64,000 bases of DNA, taken from contig DASPIU010000061.1 of assembly GCA_035629025.1 (NCBI GenBank), forward strand, positions 62,001 to 126,000. Direction: 5' to 3'. The position numbers and the translations under genes are program-made. How positions within the stretch are numbered: position 1 is the first letter of the stretch; the number at the start of each line of letters is the position of its first letter. Of this stretch, positions 42,375 to 51,157 are shown in pieces. The notes under the pieces were generated by a model. The model was given only the letters and a program-made list of their open reading frames with translations, had not been told where the DNA came from and did not search any database. Origin of the DNA: Stenotrophomonas_A sp035629025. GTDB taxonomy: Bacteria; Pseudomonadota; Gammaproteobacteria; Xanthomonadales; Xanthomonadaceae.

Positions 42375-43907
42375 TCATGACAGGGACGAGGCCAGTTGCA
42401 GCAGGCGTTGCGCATCGGTGTCGGCCGCCGCGCAGTCGGCGACTACCCGTCCGCCGCGCAGCACCAGCACGCGATCGCTCAGGCGCAGCAGTTCCGGTGC
42501 TTCGGACGACACCAGCAGCACCGCGTTGCCCTCGGCGGCAAAACGTTCGAGCAGGGCATGGATTTCCTGCTTGGCGCCTTCGTCGATGCCACGCGTGGGC
42601 TCATCACAGAGCAGCAGCCGCGGGCGTCCGATCAGGCATTTCGCCAGCACCACCTTCTGCTGGTTGCCGCCGCTCAGGGCCGCCACCGGCAGCGGCAGCG
42701 CGGTGGCCCTGAGGCGCATGCGCCGCGCCATCGTCGCCAGCTGCGCGCGCAGCGGACGCCAGCGCACCAGCCCGGCCCAGGACAGCCGCCGATATACCGG
42801 CAGCGCGATGTTCTCGGCCGTGCTCGCCTGCAACAACAGACCGGTCTGCTTGCGATCCTCAGTGACCAGGGCCATTCCCGAGGCCAGCGCCGCCGCGGGG
42901 TGGCCGGGGCGCAGCGCGCGGCCGCGCACGCGCACCGCGCCGGCATCGGCCGTGGTCAGCCCGTACAGACAATTGAGCAGTTCGCTGCGGCCCGAGCCCA
43001 TCAGGCCGTAGAGGCCGAGGATTTCGCCCTTGCGCAGTTGCAGATCGAGCGGACCGAATTCGCCGCGCCGATGCAGCCCGGTCACTTCCAGGCACGGTGT
43101 CGCCACCGCGCTGGCTGGCCGGCGCAAGGCGATCCTGGCCGGGGTGTCGCCAGCGATGCGCCGCACCAGCTGGGCATGGCTGATGTCGGCCATCACCCCG
43201 CTCTCGACGTAGGCGCCATCGCGGAACAAGGTGTAGTCGTCGGCGATCTCGAACAGCTCGCCGAGCCGGTGCGAGACGTAGATGATGCCGGTGCCCTGCG
43301 CCGCCGCGGCGCGGATGGCGTCGAACAGCATCCGCGTTTCGCGCTCGCCAATGGCCGAGGTGGGTTCATCCATGACGATGACCCGGCAGTCCTGGCTGAA
43401 GGCGCGCGCGATCTCCACCAGTTGCATCTGCGCCAGGCTTAGTGTGTGCATCGGCGCGCGCGCGTCGATGGCAAAGCCGAGGCGATCGAGCACGGCCTGC
43501 GCCTGCCGGCGCTGCGCGGCTGCGTCCACCCACCAGCGCGCACGGCGCGGCGCGCGCCCGAGGAACAGGTTCTCGGCCACGCTCAGTGCCAGCACCGGCG
43601 ACAGCTCCTGAGTGATGATCGCCAATCCGTGCTGGCGCGCCTCGGCCGGCGAGGCGAATTCCATCTCGCGGCCGAGCAGGCGCACGCTGCCGGCATCGCG
43701 CCGCAGCAGGCCCATCAGGATGCCGAGAAAGGTCGACTTGCCCGCACCGTTGCCACCGCACAGCGCGTGCACGCGGCCGGCGGCCAGATGCAGGCGGCCA
43801 TCGCGCAGCGCCAACACGCCGCCGTAGCGCTTGGTCACGCCTTCGGCCTGCAGCAGCGGATGCAGGCAGGCTGCAACCGCGGGCGGTGGTTCGAGAGGCA
43901 GCAGCAT
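42375..43907 (-). CDS. Sugar/polyol ABC transporter ATPase (RbsA type, two domains)
   Basis: 510-residue duplicated ATPase. The first domain has a canonical Walker A (GGNGAGKST) and VIVMDEPTSAIGERE, with the signature region degenerate (TLSLAQMQLVEIA). The second has the degenerate Walker A GLMGSGRSE, intact signature LSGGNQQKVVLAKCL, and LLLCDEPTRGIDEGAK. This one-active-composite-site asymmetry is normal for RbsA/MglA proteins. ATG 43907 is used; a slightly longer frame exists. It is the first gene of the leftward operon. Confidence 0.93.
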   Translation of the reverse strand: MLLPLEPPPAVAACLHPLLQAEGVTKRYGGVLALRDGRLHLAAGRVHALCGGNGAGKSTFLGILMGLLRRDAGSVRLLGREMEFASPAEARQHGLAIITQELSPVLALSVAENLFLGRAPRRARWWVDAAAQRRQAQAVLDRLGFAIDARAPMHTLSLAQMQLVEIARAFSQDCRVIVMDEPTSAIGERETRMLFDAIRAAAAQGTGIIYVSHRLGELFEIADDYTLFRDGAYVESGVMADISHAQLVRRIAGDTPARIALRRPASAVATPCLEVTGLHRRGEFGPLDLQLRKGEILGLYGLMGSGRSELLNCLYGLTTADAGAVRVRGRALRPGHPAAALASGMALVTEDRKQTGLLLQASTAENIALPVYRRLSWAGLVRWRPLRAQLATMARRMRLRATALPLPVAALSGGNQQKVVLAKCLIGRPRLLLCDEPTRGIDEGAKQEIHALLERFAAEGNAVLLVSSEAPELLRLSDRVLVLRGGRVVADCAAADTDAQRLLQLASSLS

Positions 43908-44108
43908 GGCGATGGCAATTGCTCCGTGAGGATCAAATGACCGGCACAAACTGAGCACCACTCGCTACGGCGTCAAACAAGTTTCTGCACCAACTCGGGT
44001 CAATCCGGAGGAACAGGCGAAAATTCCACTGCGCTCCACAGTCAGCGTTACCAAACGCTACTTTGTTGATGCACAAATCCGCTTGCCGGCATGGCACATG
44101 CGCTCTTC

Positions 44109-44126
44109 AATGAGCACTAGCTCATT
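44109..44126. promoter_or_regulatory. Perfect palindrome between divergent sugar operons, probable regulator site
   Basis: AATGAGC-ACTA-GCTCATT is a perfect 7-bp inverted repeat with a 4-nt spacer, 14 nt before the rpiB-like start. A related half-site, TGAGCACCACTCGC, occurs about 160 nt upstream near 43950-43963, close to the divergent ATPase gene. The SorC-type regulator encoded downstream is the obvious candidate binder (inference). Confidence 0.55.
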
Positions 44127-44140
44127 CAGGACGCTCCCCA

Positions 44141-44605
44141 ATGAAGCTCGCCATCGGCTGTGACGAGACTGCCTTCGGCCTCAAGGAATCGGTCTGCCTG
44201 CATCTGGCGCAGATGCATCCGGCCCTGGAACTGCACGACTTCGGCACCCGCAGCGCGGCCGAGACCGCGCTGTACCCGGACGTGGCCTTGCGCGTGGCCA
44301 CGGCGATCGCCGCCGGCGAGTTCGACCGCGCCATCCTGCTGTGCGGCACCGGCATCGGCATGGCGATCTGCGCCAACAAGGTCGCTGGCGTGCGCGCGGC
44401 GGTCTGCCACGACGGCTACTCGGCCGAGCGCGCGCGGCGCAGCAACGATGCGCAGATCATGTGCCTGGGCGCGCGCGTCATCGGCGCCGAGCTGGGCAAG
44501 CACCTGGTCGATATCTGGCTGGACGCGGAGTTCGAGGGCGGCCACTCGTTGCAGAAACTCGCGCGCATCCAGGCCCACGAACGCGACGCCAGCAGCGCAC
44601 GCTGA
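44141..44605 (+). CDS. RpiB/LacA/LacB-type sugar-phosphate isomerase
   Basis: 154-residue isomerase of the ribose-5-phosphate isomerase B family. Motifs: MKLAIGCDETAFGLKESV, catalytic-cysteine loop LLCGTGIGMAICANKVAGVRAAVCHDGYSAERARRSND (shortened reading), and LGARVIGAELGKHLVDIWL. Members isomerise ribose-5-P, allose-6-P or tetrulose-4-P (erythritol/threitol pathways). In this cluster, beside a DhaKL-type kinase, a tetrulose-phosphate or pentulose-phosphate substrate is plausible. It precedes the SorC regulator gene by 63 nt. Confidence 0.9.
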   Translation: MKLAIGCDETAFGLKESVCLHLAQMHPALELHDFGTRSAAETALYPDVALRVATAIAAGEFDRAILLCGTGIGMAICANKVAGVRAAVCHDGYSAERARRSNDAQIMCLGARVIGAELGKHLVDIWLDAEFEGGHSLQKLARIQAHERDASSAR

Positions 44606-44668
44606 CAGCCAGGCACGGGAGCGCAGCGCAACCCGCGCGCGCAAGGCACAGGAGCGCCACCTTCCCTC

Positions 44669-45625
44669 ATGACGAACGAAGAACTGACCCAGCTGGCCAA
44701 GCTCTATTATCTGGATGGCCTGACTCAGGAAGACCTCGCGCGGCGTTTCGGCATTTCGCGCGCGACCATCGGCCGCCTCCTCAAGCGCGCCCAGGCCGAG
44801 GGCATCGTCGAAATCCGCGTGCGCCACGACCCGGAGGCCACCGCCTCGCTGCAGCAAGCCCTGCTGCAGGAGTTCGGCCTGCAACGGGTGTTGATCTCGC
44901 CCGACCACGACAACCCCGACAGTCAGCGTGCGCTGCTCGCCGGCCTGGTCGCCGGCTACCTGGACCGCGTGCTGGCCGACAACGGCACCGTGGCCGTGGG
45001 CATGGGCCGCAACGTGGCGGCCGTATCGCGCCACGTGGTCTCCAGCGGCCCGCGCCGCTGCCACTTCGTCTGCGCGGTCGGCGGCGCGCATCGCGGTGGC
45101 GAGGAAATGAATGCCGACCACGTCGCGCGGCGCCTGGCAGCGCACTTCGGTGGCGTGGCCGAAACCCTGTACGCGCCGGCCATGGTCGCCGACCCGCAAT
45201 TGCGCGAGGCCCTGCTGGAAAACGAAACCGTGCGCCGCTGCCTGCAGCGCGCGCGCCGCGCCGATCTGGCCCTGGTCGGCATCGGCGACATCCTGCACGA
45301 CAGCTACATGTGCCGGATGGGCTGGTTCAGTGCCGAGGAGCTGGCCTCGGCACGCGCCGAGGGCGCGATCGGCGACCTGATGGGTTATGACTTCATCGAC
45401 CTGCACGGGCGTCCGGTGAGTCCGCAGTTCGGCGGCCGCGCCGTTGGCCTGGGCCTGGCCGACCTGCGCCGGATCGGCAACGTGGTGGCCGTGGCCAGCG
45501 AGCCGACCAAGGTCAGTGGCGTGCTGGGCGCGCTGCGCACCGGCGCCATCGACACCCTGGCGGTGACCCGGGCGATCGCGCAGTCGGTACTGGGGCTGGC
45601 CCGCGCCACCACCGCGGGCGGCTGA
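44669..45625 (+). CDS. SorC/DeoR-type sugar-binding transcriptional regulator
   Basis: 318-residue regulator. The N-terminal helix-turn-helix is at about residues 5-45 (LAKLYYLDGLTQEDLARRFG then ISRATIGRLLKRA). A large C-terminal sugar-phosphate-binding domain of the SorC family follows (GTVAVGMGRNVAAVSRHV; HFVCAVGGAHRGGEEMNAD; ADLALVGIGDI; VASEPTKVSGVLGALRTGAIDTLAV). It likely senses a phosphorylated intermediate of the adjacent pathway and controls both divergent transcripts through the palindrome at 44109-44126. Confidence 0.92.
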   Translation: MTNEELTQLAKLYYLDGLTQEDLARRFGISRATIGRLLKRAQAEGIVEIRVRHDPEATASLQQALLQEFGLQRVLISPDHDNPDSQRALLAGLVAGYLDRVLADNGTVAVGMGRNVAAVSRHVVSSGPRRCHFVCAVGGAHRGGEEMNADHVARRLAAHFGGVAETLYAPAMVADPQLREALLENETVRRCLQRARRADLALVGIGDILHDSYMCRMGWFSAEELASARAEGAIGDLMGYDFIDLHGRPVSPQFGGRAVGLGLADLRRIGNVVAVASEPTKVSGVLGALRTGAIDTLAVTRAIAQSVLGLARATTAGG

Positions 45626-45803
45626 TCCCTGCGCCCGGCTCCGCAAAGCGCAAGCGTCGTCAAACCATTCTCCGGGCCCCCGGTCCTTGGTCCCGCCCCG
45701 TGAGACTTCCCGCGCCTGGACCCAAAGACCCGCCGTGGCGCTCTTCCGCACCGCCGCAATTCCGCTACCATCCGGTTTCCACGCCATACGGCTCCCGACC
45801 GCC

Positions 45804-47075
45804 ATGCCCAATACGCCGCTGAAGCCGCTCGCCATCCGCGAGCGCCTGTCCGAAGTCCGCTACGAGATCCGGGGCGAACTGGCGCGGCGAGCCCGGGACC
45901 TGGAGGCGCAGGGCCACAAGCTGATCAAGCTCAACATCGGCAACCCCGGCGCCTTCGGCTTCCGCGCACCGGAACACCTGCAGCGCGCCATCGCCGACGA
46001 CATGGGCCGCACCGACCCGTACACGCACCAGCAGGGCCTGCCGGTGGCGCGCGAGGCCATCGCCGAATGCTATGCACGGCGCCAGCATCCCGATGCGCAC
46101 CCGGACCGCATCTTCGTCGGCAACGGCGTCAGCGAACTGATCGACCTGGCCCTGCGCGCCCTGCTCAATCCGGGCGACGAAGTGCTGGTGCCCTCGCCTG
46201 ACTACCCGCTGTGGTCGGCCTCGACCATCCTCAACGATGGCCGCCCGGTGTACTACCGCTGCGCGCCGGAGAACGGCTTCCAGCCCGACCCGGTGGAGAT
46301 CGAGGCACTGGTGTCCTCGCGCACGCGCGCCATCGTGCTGATCAACCCGAACAACCCGAGTGGCGCCAGCTATCCGCGCGAGTTGCTGGAGAAGATCGTC
46401 GCCATCGCCCGCCGCCACGACCTGTTGCTGCTGGTGGACGAGATCTACGACCAGATCCTGTACGACGACGCCACTTTCCAGCCGCTGGCGCCGCTGGCCG
46501 GCGACCATCCCTGCGTGACCTTCGGTGGCCTGTCCAAGGTGCACCGCGCCTGCGGCTGGCGCGTGGGTTGGGCGCTGCTGTCCGGTGCAGACGAGCGCGT
46601 GCATGACTTCCGCAACGCGCTGGACCTGCTCGGCGCGCTGCGCCTGTGCGCGAACGTGCCAGGGCAATACGCCATCGTCGCCGCGCTCAACGGCGAGGAC
46701 ACCATTTCCGCGCTCACCGCGCCCGGCGGCCGCCTGTACGAAACCCGCCGTGCGGTGGTCGAAGCCTGCGAGGCCAGCGAACACCTGTCGCTGGTGAAGC
46801 CGGCCGGTGCGCTGTACGCCTTCCCCGCCGTGGTCGGGCATGCCGCGCGCGGCTTCGACGACCATGAGTTCGCGCTTGAACTGATGAACGAGGAAGGCGT
46901 GCTGGTCGTGCCCGGCTCCAGCTTCAACGTGCCCTACCGCAACCATTTCCGCGTGACCCTGCTGCCCGAAGCGCCGGTGATGCGCGATGTCTTTGCGCGC
47001 ATCGACCGGGCGCTGGCACGCCGCGCCGAGCGCGCGCACAAGGTCGTGCCGCTGAAGCCGCGCAGCGCCGCATGA
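45804..47075 (+). CDS. alaA: Class I/II pyridoxal-phosphate aminotransferase (AlaA-like)
   Basis: 423-residue fold-type I aminotransferase close to the AlaA (glutamate-pyruvate aminotransferase) group. Motifs: KLIKLNIGNPGAFGFRAPEHL, LINPNNPSGASY, LLLVDEIYDQILYDD, PLP lysine in FGGLSKVHRACGWRVGW, and PGSSFNVPYRNHFRVTLLP. ATG 45804 fits the family start; the frame is open further upstream without similarity. Its stop overlaps the next gene (ATGA). The substrate is inferred from similarity of motifs and is less certain than the fold. Confidence 0.88.
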   Translation: MPNTPLKPLAIRERLSEVRYEIRGELARRARDLEAQGHKLIKLNIGNPGAFGFRAPEHLQRAIADDMGRTDPYTHQQGLPVAREAIAECYARRQHPDAHPDRIFVGNGVSELIDLALRALLNPGDEVLVPSPDYPLWSASTILNDGRPVYYRCAPENGFQPDPVEIEALVSSRTRAIVLINPNNPSGASYPRELLEKIVAIARRHDLLLLVDEIYDQILYDDATFQPLAPLAGDHPCVTFGGLSKVHRACGWRVGWALLSGADERVHDFRNALDLLGALRLCANVPGQYAIVAALNGEDTISALTAPGGRLYETRRAVVEACEASEHLSLVKPAGALYAFPAVVGHAARGFDDHEFALELMNEEGVLVVPGSSFNVPYRNHFRVTLLPEAPVMRDVFARIDRALARRAERAHKVVPLKPRSAA

Positions 47076-47689
47076 GCGCGGCGGCGCGCATCCTGGCGCT
47101 GGGCGATTCCTACACGATTGGCGAAGGCGTCGCCGAGTCCGAGCGCTGGCCGGTGCAGCTGGCCGCGCTGTTGCGTGGCGAAGGCCATGCGATTGACGCG
47201 CCGGAAATCATCGCCACCACGGGCTGGACCACCGACGAGCTGCAGGCTGGCATCGCCGCGGCAGCGCCGATCGGGCCCTATGCGCTGGTCAGCCTGGCGA
47301 TCGGCGTGAACAACCAGTATCGCGGCCGCCCGCTCGACGAATACCGCGCGCAATTCGCGCAACTGCTGGCGCAGGCGATTGCCTTTGCCGGCGGGCAGCC
47401 CGCGCGCGTGGTGGTGCTGTCGATTCCCGATTGGGGGCTGACCCCGTTCGCGCGCCAGCAGAGCCGCGATGCCGCGGTGGTCGCCGCCGAGATCGACGCC
47501 TTCAACGCCGTGGCCGCCGAGCTCTGCGCGCAGGCCGGCGCGGCCTGCATCGACATCACTGACCATAGCCGCAGCCAGGCCCACGACCCGGCGATGCTGG
47601 CCGACGACGGCCTGCACCCCTCCGGCCTGATGTACGCGCACTGGGCACGGCAGGCATTGCCGCCGGCGCGACGCGCCCTGGCCGCCTGA
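47072..47689 (+). CDS. SGNH/GDSL-type hydrolase
   Basis: 205-residue cytoplasmic-looking esterase/lipase-like protein. The catalytic blocks are block I LALGDSYTIGEG (nucleophile Ser), block III GVNN (VSLAIGVNNQYRG) and block V DDGLHPSGLMYAHWA (Asp, His). No signal peptide is seen. Translation is coupled to the aminotransferase gene by a 4-nt overlap, and a methyltransferase gene follows after 11 nt. Substrate unknown. Confidence 0.9.
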   Translation: MSAAARILALGDSYTIGEGVAESERWPVQLAALLRGEGHAIDAPEIIATTGWTTDELQAGIAAAAPIGPYALVSLAIGVNNQYRGRPLDEYRAQFAQLLAQAIAFAGGQPARVVVLSIPDWGLTPFARQQSRDAAVVAAEIDAFNAVAAELCAQAGAACIDITDHSRSQAHDPAMLADDGLHPSGLMYAHWARQALPPARRALAA

Positions 47690-47700
47690 GCCTTCCGCGC

Positions 47701-48408
47701 ATGGACGCCGCGACCACTTCCACCCCCGCACAAGGCATGCCGCGCGAGCATGCGCGCGCCATCGCCCGCGCCTTCCTGCCGGCGCAGCGCTGGGGCAACC
47801 GCTACGACTACCACTATGTGCAGGCCAAGCTGCGCACTGACCCGCTGTATCCGGGCGTGCTCGCTGTACTGGCTGACTCGCCCTGGCCGATTCTCGACCT
47901 GGGCTGCGGCCTGGGCCTGCTCGCGCACGCGTTGCGCGCCGACGGGCAGTGGCAGCGCTATCAGGGCGTGGATATCGACGCCGGCAAGATCGAACGGGCC
48001 ACGCAAGCGGCCGCACGCGCGGCCTTGCCCGAAGTCGCGTTCGCAACCGCCGACCTGGCCCGGACGCTGCCCGCGCACCAGGGCACGGTGACCCTGCTCG
48101 ACGTATTGCAGTACCTGCCGGCCACCACGCAGTCGGCGCTGCTGGCCGAGAGCGCCGCGCGCCTGGCGGCCGACGCGCCGCTGGTGATCCGCACGCCGCT
48201 GGCCGGCGACCATCCGCGCGGCCGTTTCACCCGCCTGGCCGACCGCCTCGGCCACGTCAGCGGCTGGATGCACAGCGCGCCGCGCGTCTACCCCACGCGC
48301 GAAGGGCTGCTCGCGCAACTGGCCGCGCTGGGTTTGCACGGGCATTGCACGCCGCTGTATGGCGCTACGCCCTTCAACAACTGGCTGGTGGTGGCGCGGC
48401 GCCGTTGA
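47701..48408 (+). CDS. Class I SAM-dependent methyltransferase
   Basis: 235-residue methyltransferase. Motif I is PILDLGCGLGLLAHALRADG, with the acidic ribose-binding residue in YQGVDIDAGKIERA; motif IV lies in GTVTLLDVLQYLP. The N-terminus contains RWGNRYDYHYVQAKL, which looks like a substrate-side cap. The target molecule is not recognised. Confidence 0.88.
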   Translation: MDAATTSTPAQGMPREHARAIARAFLPAQRWGNRYDYHYVQAKLRTDPLYPGVLAVLADSPWPILDLGCGLGLLAHALRADGQWQRYQGVDIDAGKIERATQAAARAALPEVAFATADLARTLPAHQGTVTLLDVLQYLPATTQSALLAESAARLAADAPLVIRTPLAGDHPRGRFTRLADRLGHVSGWMHSAPRVYPTREGLLAQLAALGLHGHCTPLYGATPFNNWLVVARRR

Positions 48409-48419
48409 GCGCCTGCCGG

Positions 48420-49220
48420 CTAGGTGTTCGGTTCCGGCAGCACGGCATGCAAGCCGCGCGCTTCCATCGCCTCCAGCACCCCGCGCAGGATGGCCGGGTT
48501 GTGCCCATGCGCGGCGCCTTCGTGCAGCAGCACGATTGCGCCGGGCTCCAGATCGCGGGCAATGCGCGCCACGGTCTGCTCCACCTCGCAATGCACGCCG
48601 TCGAAACCGCGCGCGCTCCAGGCCACGCGGCGCAGGCCATGCGCATGCAGCGGCGCGGCCACGAAGGGATTGGTCATGCCGACCACCGAGCGATACCAGC
48701 GCGGCGGCTGCCCGGCGATGGCCGCCAGCGTCGCCTGCGCCTGGCCGATCTCGCGCGCCATCGCCTTCGGCCCCAGCGCCCAGAACCAGGCTTGCGGGTG
48801 GCTGTGGCTGTGGTTGCCCAGGTCATGGCCGCGGCGCAGGATCTCGCGCACCAGCTCGGGGTGCTGCGCGGCGCGTTCGCCGACCAGGAAGAAGGTGGCC
48901 TTGGCGTCGTGGCGGTCGAGCAGATCGAGCATCGCCTGGGTGTCGTGCGAGGGGCCGTCGTCGATCGTCAGCCACACCGCGGCGCCTTCGCCGGGGCGGC
49001 GGTGCAGCACCGGCGCGTACAGGCGCGAGCGCGGCAGGAACACCTGGCCCATGAAATAGGCGTGGCTGAGCACCATGGCCGGCAGGCCGAACTGCCAGCC
49101 ATGGCGCCACCACAGCAGCACCACCAGCAATTGCGATGCCGCCAGCGCCCAGGCCCAGGCGTAGCCAGGGCGGCCAGCGCGTGGCGGGGCATCGCGATAC
49201 AGTGTTTCCGGCGCAGTCAT
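48420..49220 (-). CDS. Polysaccharide deacetylase (NodB domain) family protein
   Basis: 266-residue protein: one or two N-terminal membrane segments (YAWAWALAASQLLVVLLWW; FGLPAMVLSHAYFMGQVF), then a NodB domain. Motif 1 is LTIDDGPS (metal Asp), motif 2 is GNHSHSHPQAW (metal His residues), and motif 5 is IVLLHEGAAHGHN. It is likely membrane-anchored and acts on an N- or O-acetylated glycan. ATG 49220 is preferred over a further in-frame start at 49274. It faces the glutaredoxin gene divergently. Confidence 0.9.
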   Translation of the reverse strand: MTAPETLYRDAPPRAGRPGYAWAWALAASQLLVVLLWWRHGWQFGLPAMVLSHAYFMGQVFLPRSRLYAPVLHRRPGEGAAVWLTIDDGPSHDTQAMLDLLDRHDAKATFFLVGERAAQHPELVREILRRGHDLGNHSHSHPQAWFWALGPKAMAREIGQAQATLAAIAGQPPRWYRSVVGMTNPFVAAPLHAHGLRRVAWSARGFDGVHCEVEQTVARIARDLEPGAIVLLHEGAAHGHNPAILRGVLEAMEARGLHAVLPEPNT

Positions 49221-49276
49221 GCCGCCATGATCGCACGCCGGTAGAATGATCGGCCCCAATGCCCCGGCCGTCACCG

Positions 49277-50203
49277 ATGTCCCTCGACCCCGCCCTGCGC
49301 TCGCGCATCGAATCGCTGCTCCAATCCAACCGCGTCGTCTTGTTCATGAAGGGCCAGCCCGGCATGCCGCAGTGCGGCTTCTCGGCCAAGGCCGTGGGCG
49401 TGCTCGACGGGCTGGGCGTGGATTACGCTCACGTCAACGTGCTGGCCGACCAGGAAATCCGCGAAGGCATCAAGGCCTATGGCGAGTGGCCGACGATCCC
49501 GCAGCTGTACATCGACGGCGAGCTGGTCGGCGGCAGCGACATCATCGAGCAGCTGGCCAACAGCGGCGAACTGAGCGGGCTGCTCGGCCTGCAGGCGCCG
49601 GACCGCACGCCGCCGAAGATCACCATCACCCCGGCCGCGGTGGAAATGCTCAAGGGCGCGCTGGCCGATGCCCCGGGCGCCTCGCTGTCGCTGGCGATCA
49701 ATGCGCAGTTCCAGCCGAACTTCCAGCTGGTGCCGACCGACGCCAATGCGATCGCCGCCGAGTCCAATGGCCTGCGCGTGCAGTTCGACCTGGCCAGCGC
49801 GCGCCGTGCCGATGGCATCACCATCGACTGGGTGGACGACATTCGCGGCCGTGGCCTGGCCATCGACAACCCCAACGCGCCCAAGCCGGTGCAGGAGCTG
49901 GCGGTACGCGAAGCCGCTGATCGCGCCACCGCCGGCAGCGTGCTGCTGGTGGACGTGCGCCCGCCGGAAGAGCGGGCCATTGCCGCCGTGGGCGTGCCGT
50001 TCCGCAGCTTCGACGGCAATGGCCGTGCCGAGCTCGAAGCCCTGCCGAAGGACACCGCGCTGGCCTTCCTCTGCCATCGCGGCGGGCGCAGCCTGCAGGC
50101 GGCCGAGCAGTTCCGTGCGGCGGGCTTTACCCAGGTCTACAACGTTACCGGCGGCATTGATGCGTGGTCGGACGAAGTGGATGGCGGCGTGCCGAAGTAT
50201 TGA
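49277..50203 (+). CDS. grxD: Grx4-type monothiol glutaredoxin fused to A-type-like and rhodanese domains
   Basis: 308-residue three-part protein. Residues 1-105 are a monothiol glutaredoxin with active-site CGFS (Cys33) and the WPTIPQLYIDGELVGGSDII glutathione-binding region. Residues 115-205 (ITITPAAVEMLKGAL...) resemble an A-type/HesB iron-sulfur carrier domain but contain no cysteine. Residues 210-308 are a rhodanese domain with Cys266 in FLCHRGGRS. Similar fusions exist in xanthomonads. The glutaredoxin part probably carries [2Fe-2S] clusters. An in-frame ATG at 49259 would add six residues. A terminator follows. Confidence 0.92.
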   Translation: MSLDPALRSRIESLLQSNRVVLFMKGQPGMPQCGFSAKAVGVLDGLGVDYAHVNVLADQEIREGIKAYGEWPTIPQLYIDGELVGGSDIIEQLANSGELSGLLGLQAPDRTPPKITITPAAVEMLKGALADAPGASLSLAINAQFQPNFQLVPTDANAIAAESNGLRVQFDLASARRADGITIDWVDDIRGRGLAIDNPNAPKPVQELAVREAADRATAGSVLLVDVRPPEERAIAAVGVPFRSFDGNGRAELEALPKDTALAFLCHRGGRSLQAAEQFRAAGFTQVYNVTGGIDAWSDEVDGGVPKY

Positions 50204-50223
50204 GGCAGGCTGGTCGCTGAAAG

Positions 50224-50251
50224 AAACGCCGCTTTCGCGGCGTTTTTTTTT
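50224..50251 (+). terminator. Intrinsic terminator after grxD
   Basis: An 8-bp stem AACGCCGC/GCGGCGTT with a TTTC loop is followed by a run of nine T (the first belonging to the stem). Textbook rho-independent terminator 21 nt after the stop. Confidence 0.93.
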
Positions 50252-50314
50252 GCGCAGCCCATCAATACCGGGAGGCCTGATGGTTGCGCTGATGGCTGCA
50301 CTGATGCCTGCCCT

Positions 50315-50390
50315 GTAGGAGCGGCTTCAGCCGCGACCGTGATCTGGCAGATCACGACTCCGTTCGGTCGGGGCTGAAGCCCCTCCTACA
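50315..50390. repeat. GTAG-type REP doublet (copy 3)
   Basis: The left unit begins GTAGGAGCGGCTTCAGCCGC; the right unit is the opposite-strand GGGGCTGAAGCCCC form ending CTCCTAC. Between them is a perfect hairpin GTGATCT-GGC-AGATCAC (50339-50355). Same architecture as the copy at 13777. Confidence 0.88.
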
Positions 50391-50457
50391 AGGACCTCGG
50401 CTACCAAGGACCTCGGCGACGCTGCGCCAGCCGCGTTTCGTCAGACCCGCCGCCAGC

Positions 50458-51015
50458 TCAACCCGCAAACCCACCCTCATCCAGGAAGCGCTGCTCCTCG
50501 GCCGTGGTCTCGCGCCCCAGCGCCGCGTTGCGATGCGGAAAGCGCCCGAACCGCGCGATGATGTCCTGATGCAACAACGCCCACTGGTCGGCCTCCGGCT
50601 CGGGCAGGCCGCGGTGCAGTTCGACCGAGCGCGCCTGCTCGGCAGGATCTTCGCTGTGCTCGAATGGCAGGTAGAAGAACATCCGCAGCGAAGGCGCCAC
50701 GTCGTAGTCAAAACCGGCGGCCACCGCCTGCTTGGCGTAGCGCAGGGCCAGGCCGTCGGTGGCATAGGCGTGGGCGCTGCCGCGGAAGCAGTTGCGCGGG
50801 AACTGGTCGAGCAGGATCAGCAGCGCCAGGGCGCCGTCGGCGCTGCCCAGCCAGGACTCCAGCTCGCGGCGCGCCGCGGCATGGTGCAGGTCGAGGAAGT
50901 GCTGGCGGAAGTTGGCGTCGAATGACTCGTTGTGGCCGAACCAGCGCTCCGGCCCGGCGCTCTTCCAGAATTCGAGGACTTCGGCGATCTGCCGCGCGGT
51001 CTGCGTGCGGGCCAT
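50458..51015 (-). CDS. DUF924 family protein
   Basis: 185-residue all-helical protein of the DUF924 family. The family-typical blocks are EVLEFWKSAGPERWFG at the N-terminus, LLILLDQFPRNCFRGSAHAYATD, and MFFYLPFEHSEDPAEQ. The fold is TPR-like. It is cytoplasmic with unknown function. ATG 51015 gives the usual family start; a longer open frame upstream has no similarity. It is divergent from the amidohydrolase operon. Confidence 0.9.
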   Translation of the reverse strand: MARTQTARQIAEVLEFWKSAGPERWFGHNESFDANFRQHFLDLHHAAARRELESWLGSADGALALLILLDQFPRNCFRGSAHAYATDGLALRYAKQAVAAGFDYDVAPSLRMFFYLPFEHSEDPAEQARSVELHRGLPEPEADQWALLHQDIIARFGRFPHRNAALGRETTAEEQRFLDEGGFAG

Positions 51016-51157
51016 ATCGGTTCTCCGTCGGTGGCGGACCGCCAGCATGCCACTGATGGCGGCAAGTACGCGCACATGACCCTGCCTTGCGGGACTTGGC
51101 AAACGCCGCAGCCCTGAACTAGCGTGCGGGCTGCTTTCCTGCACCCGGGACACCCTG

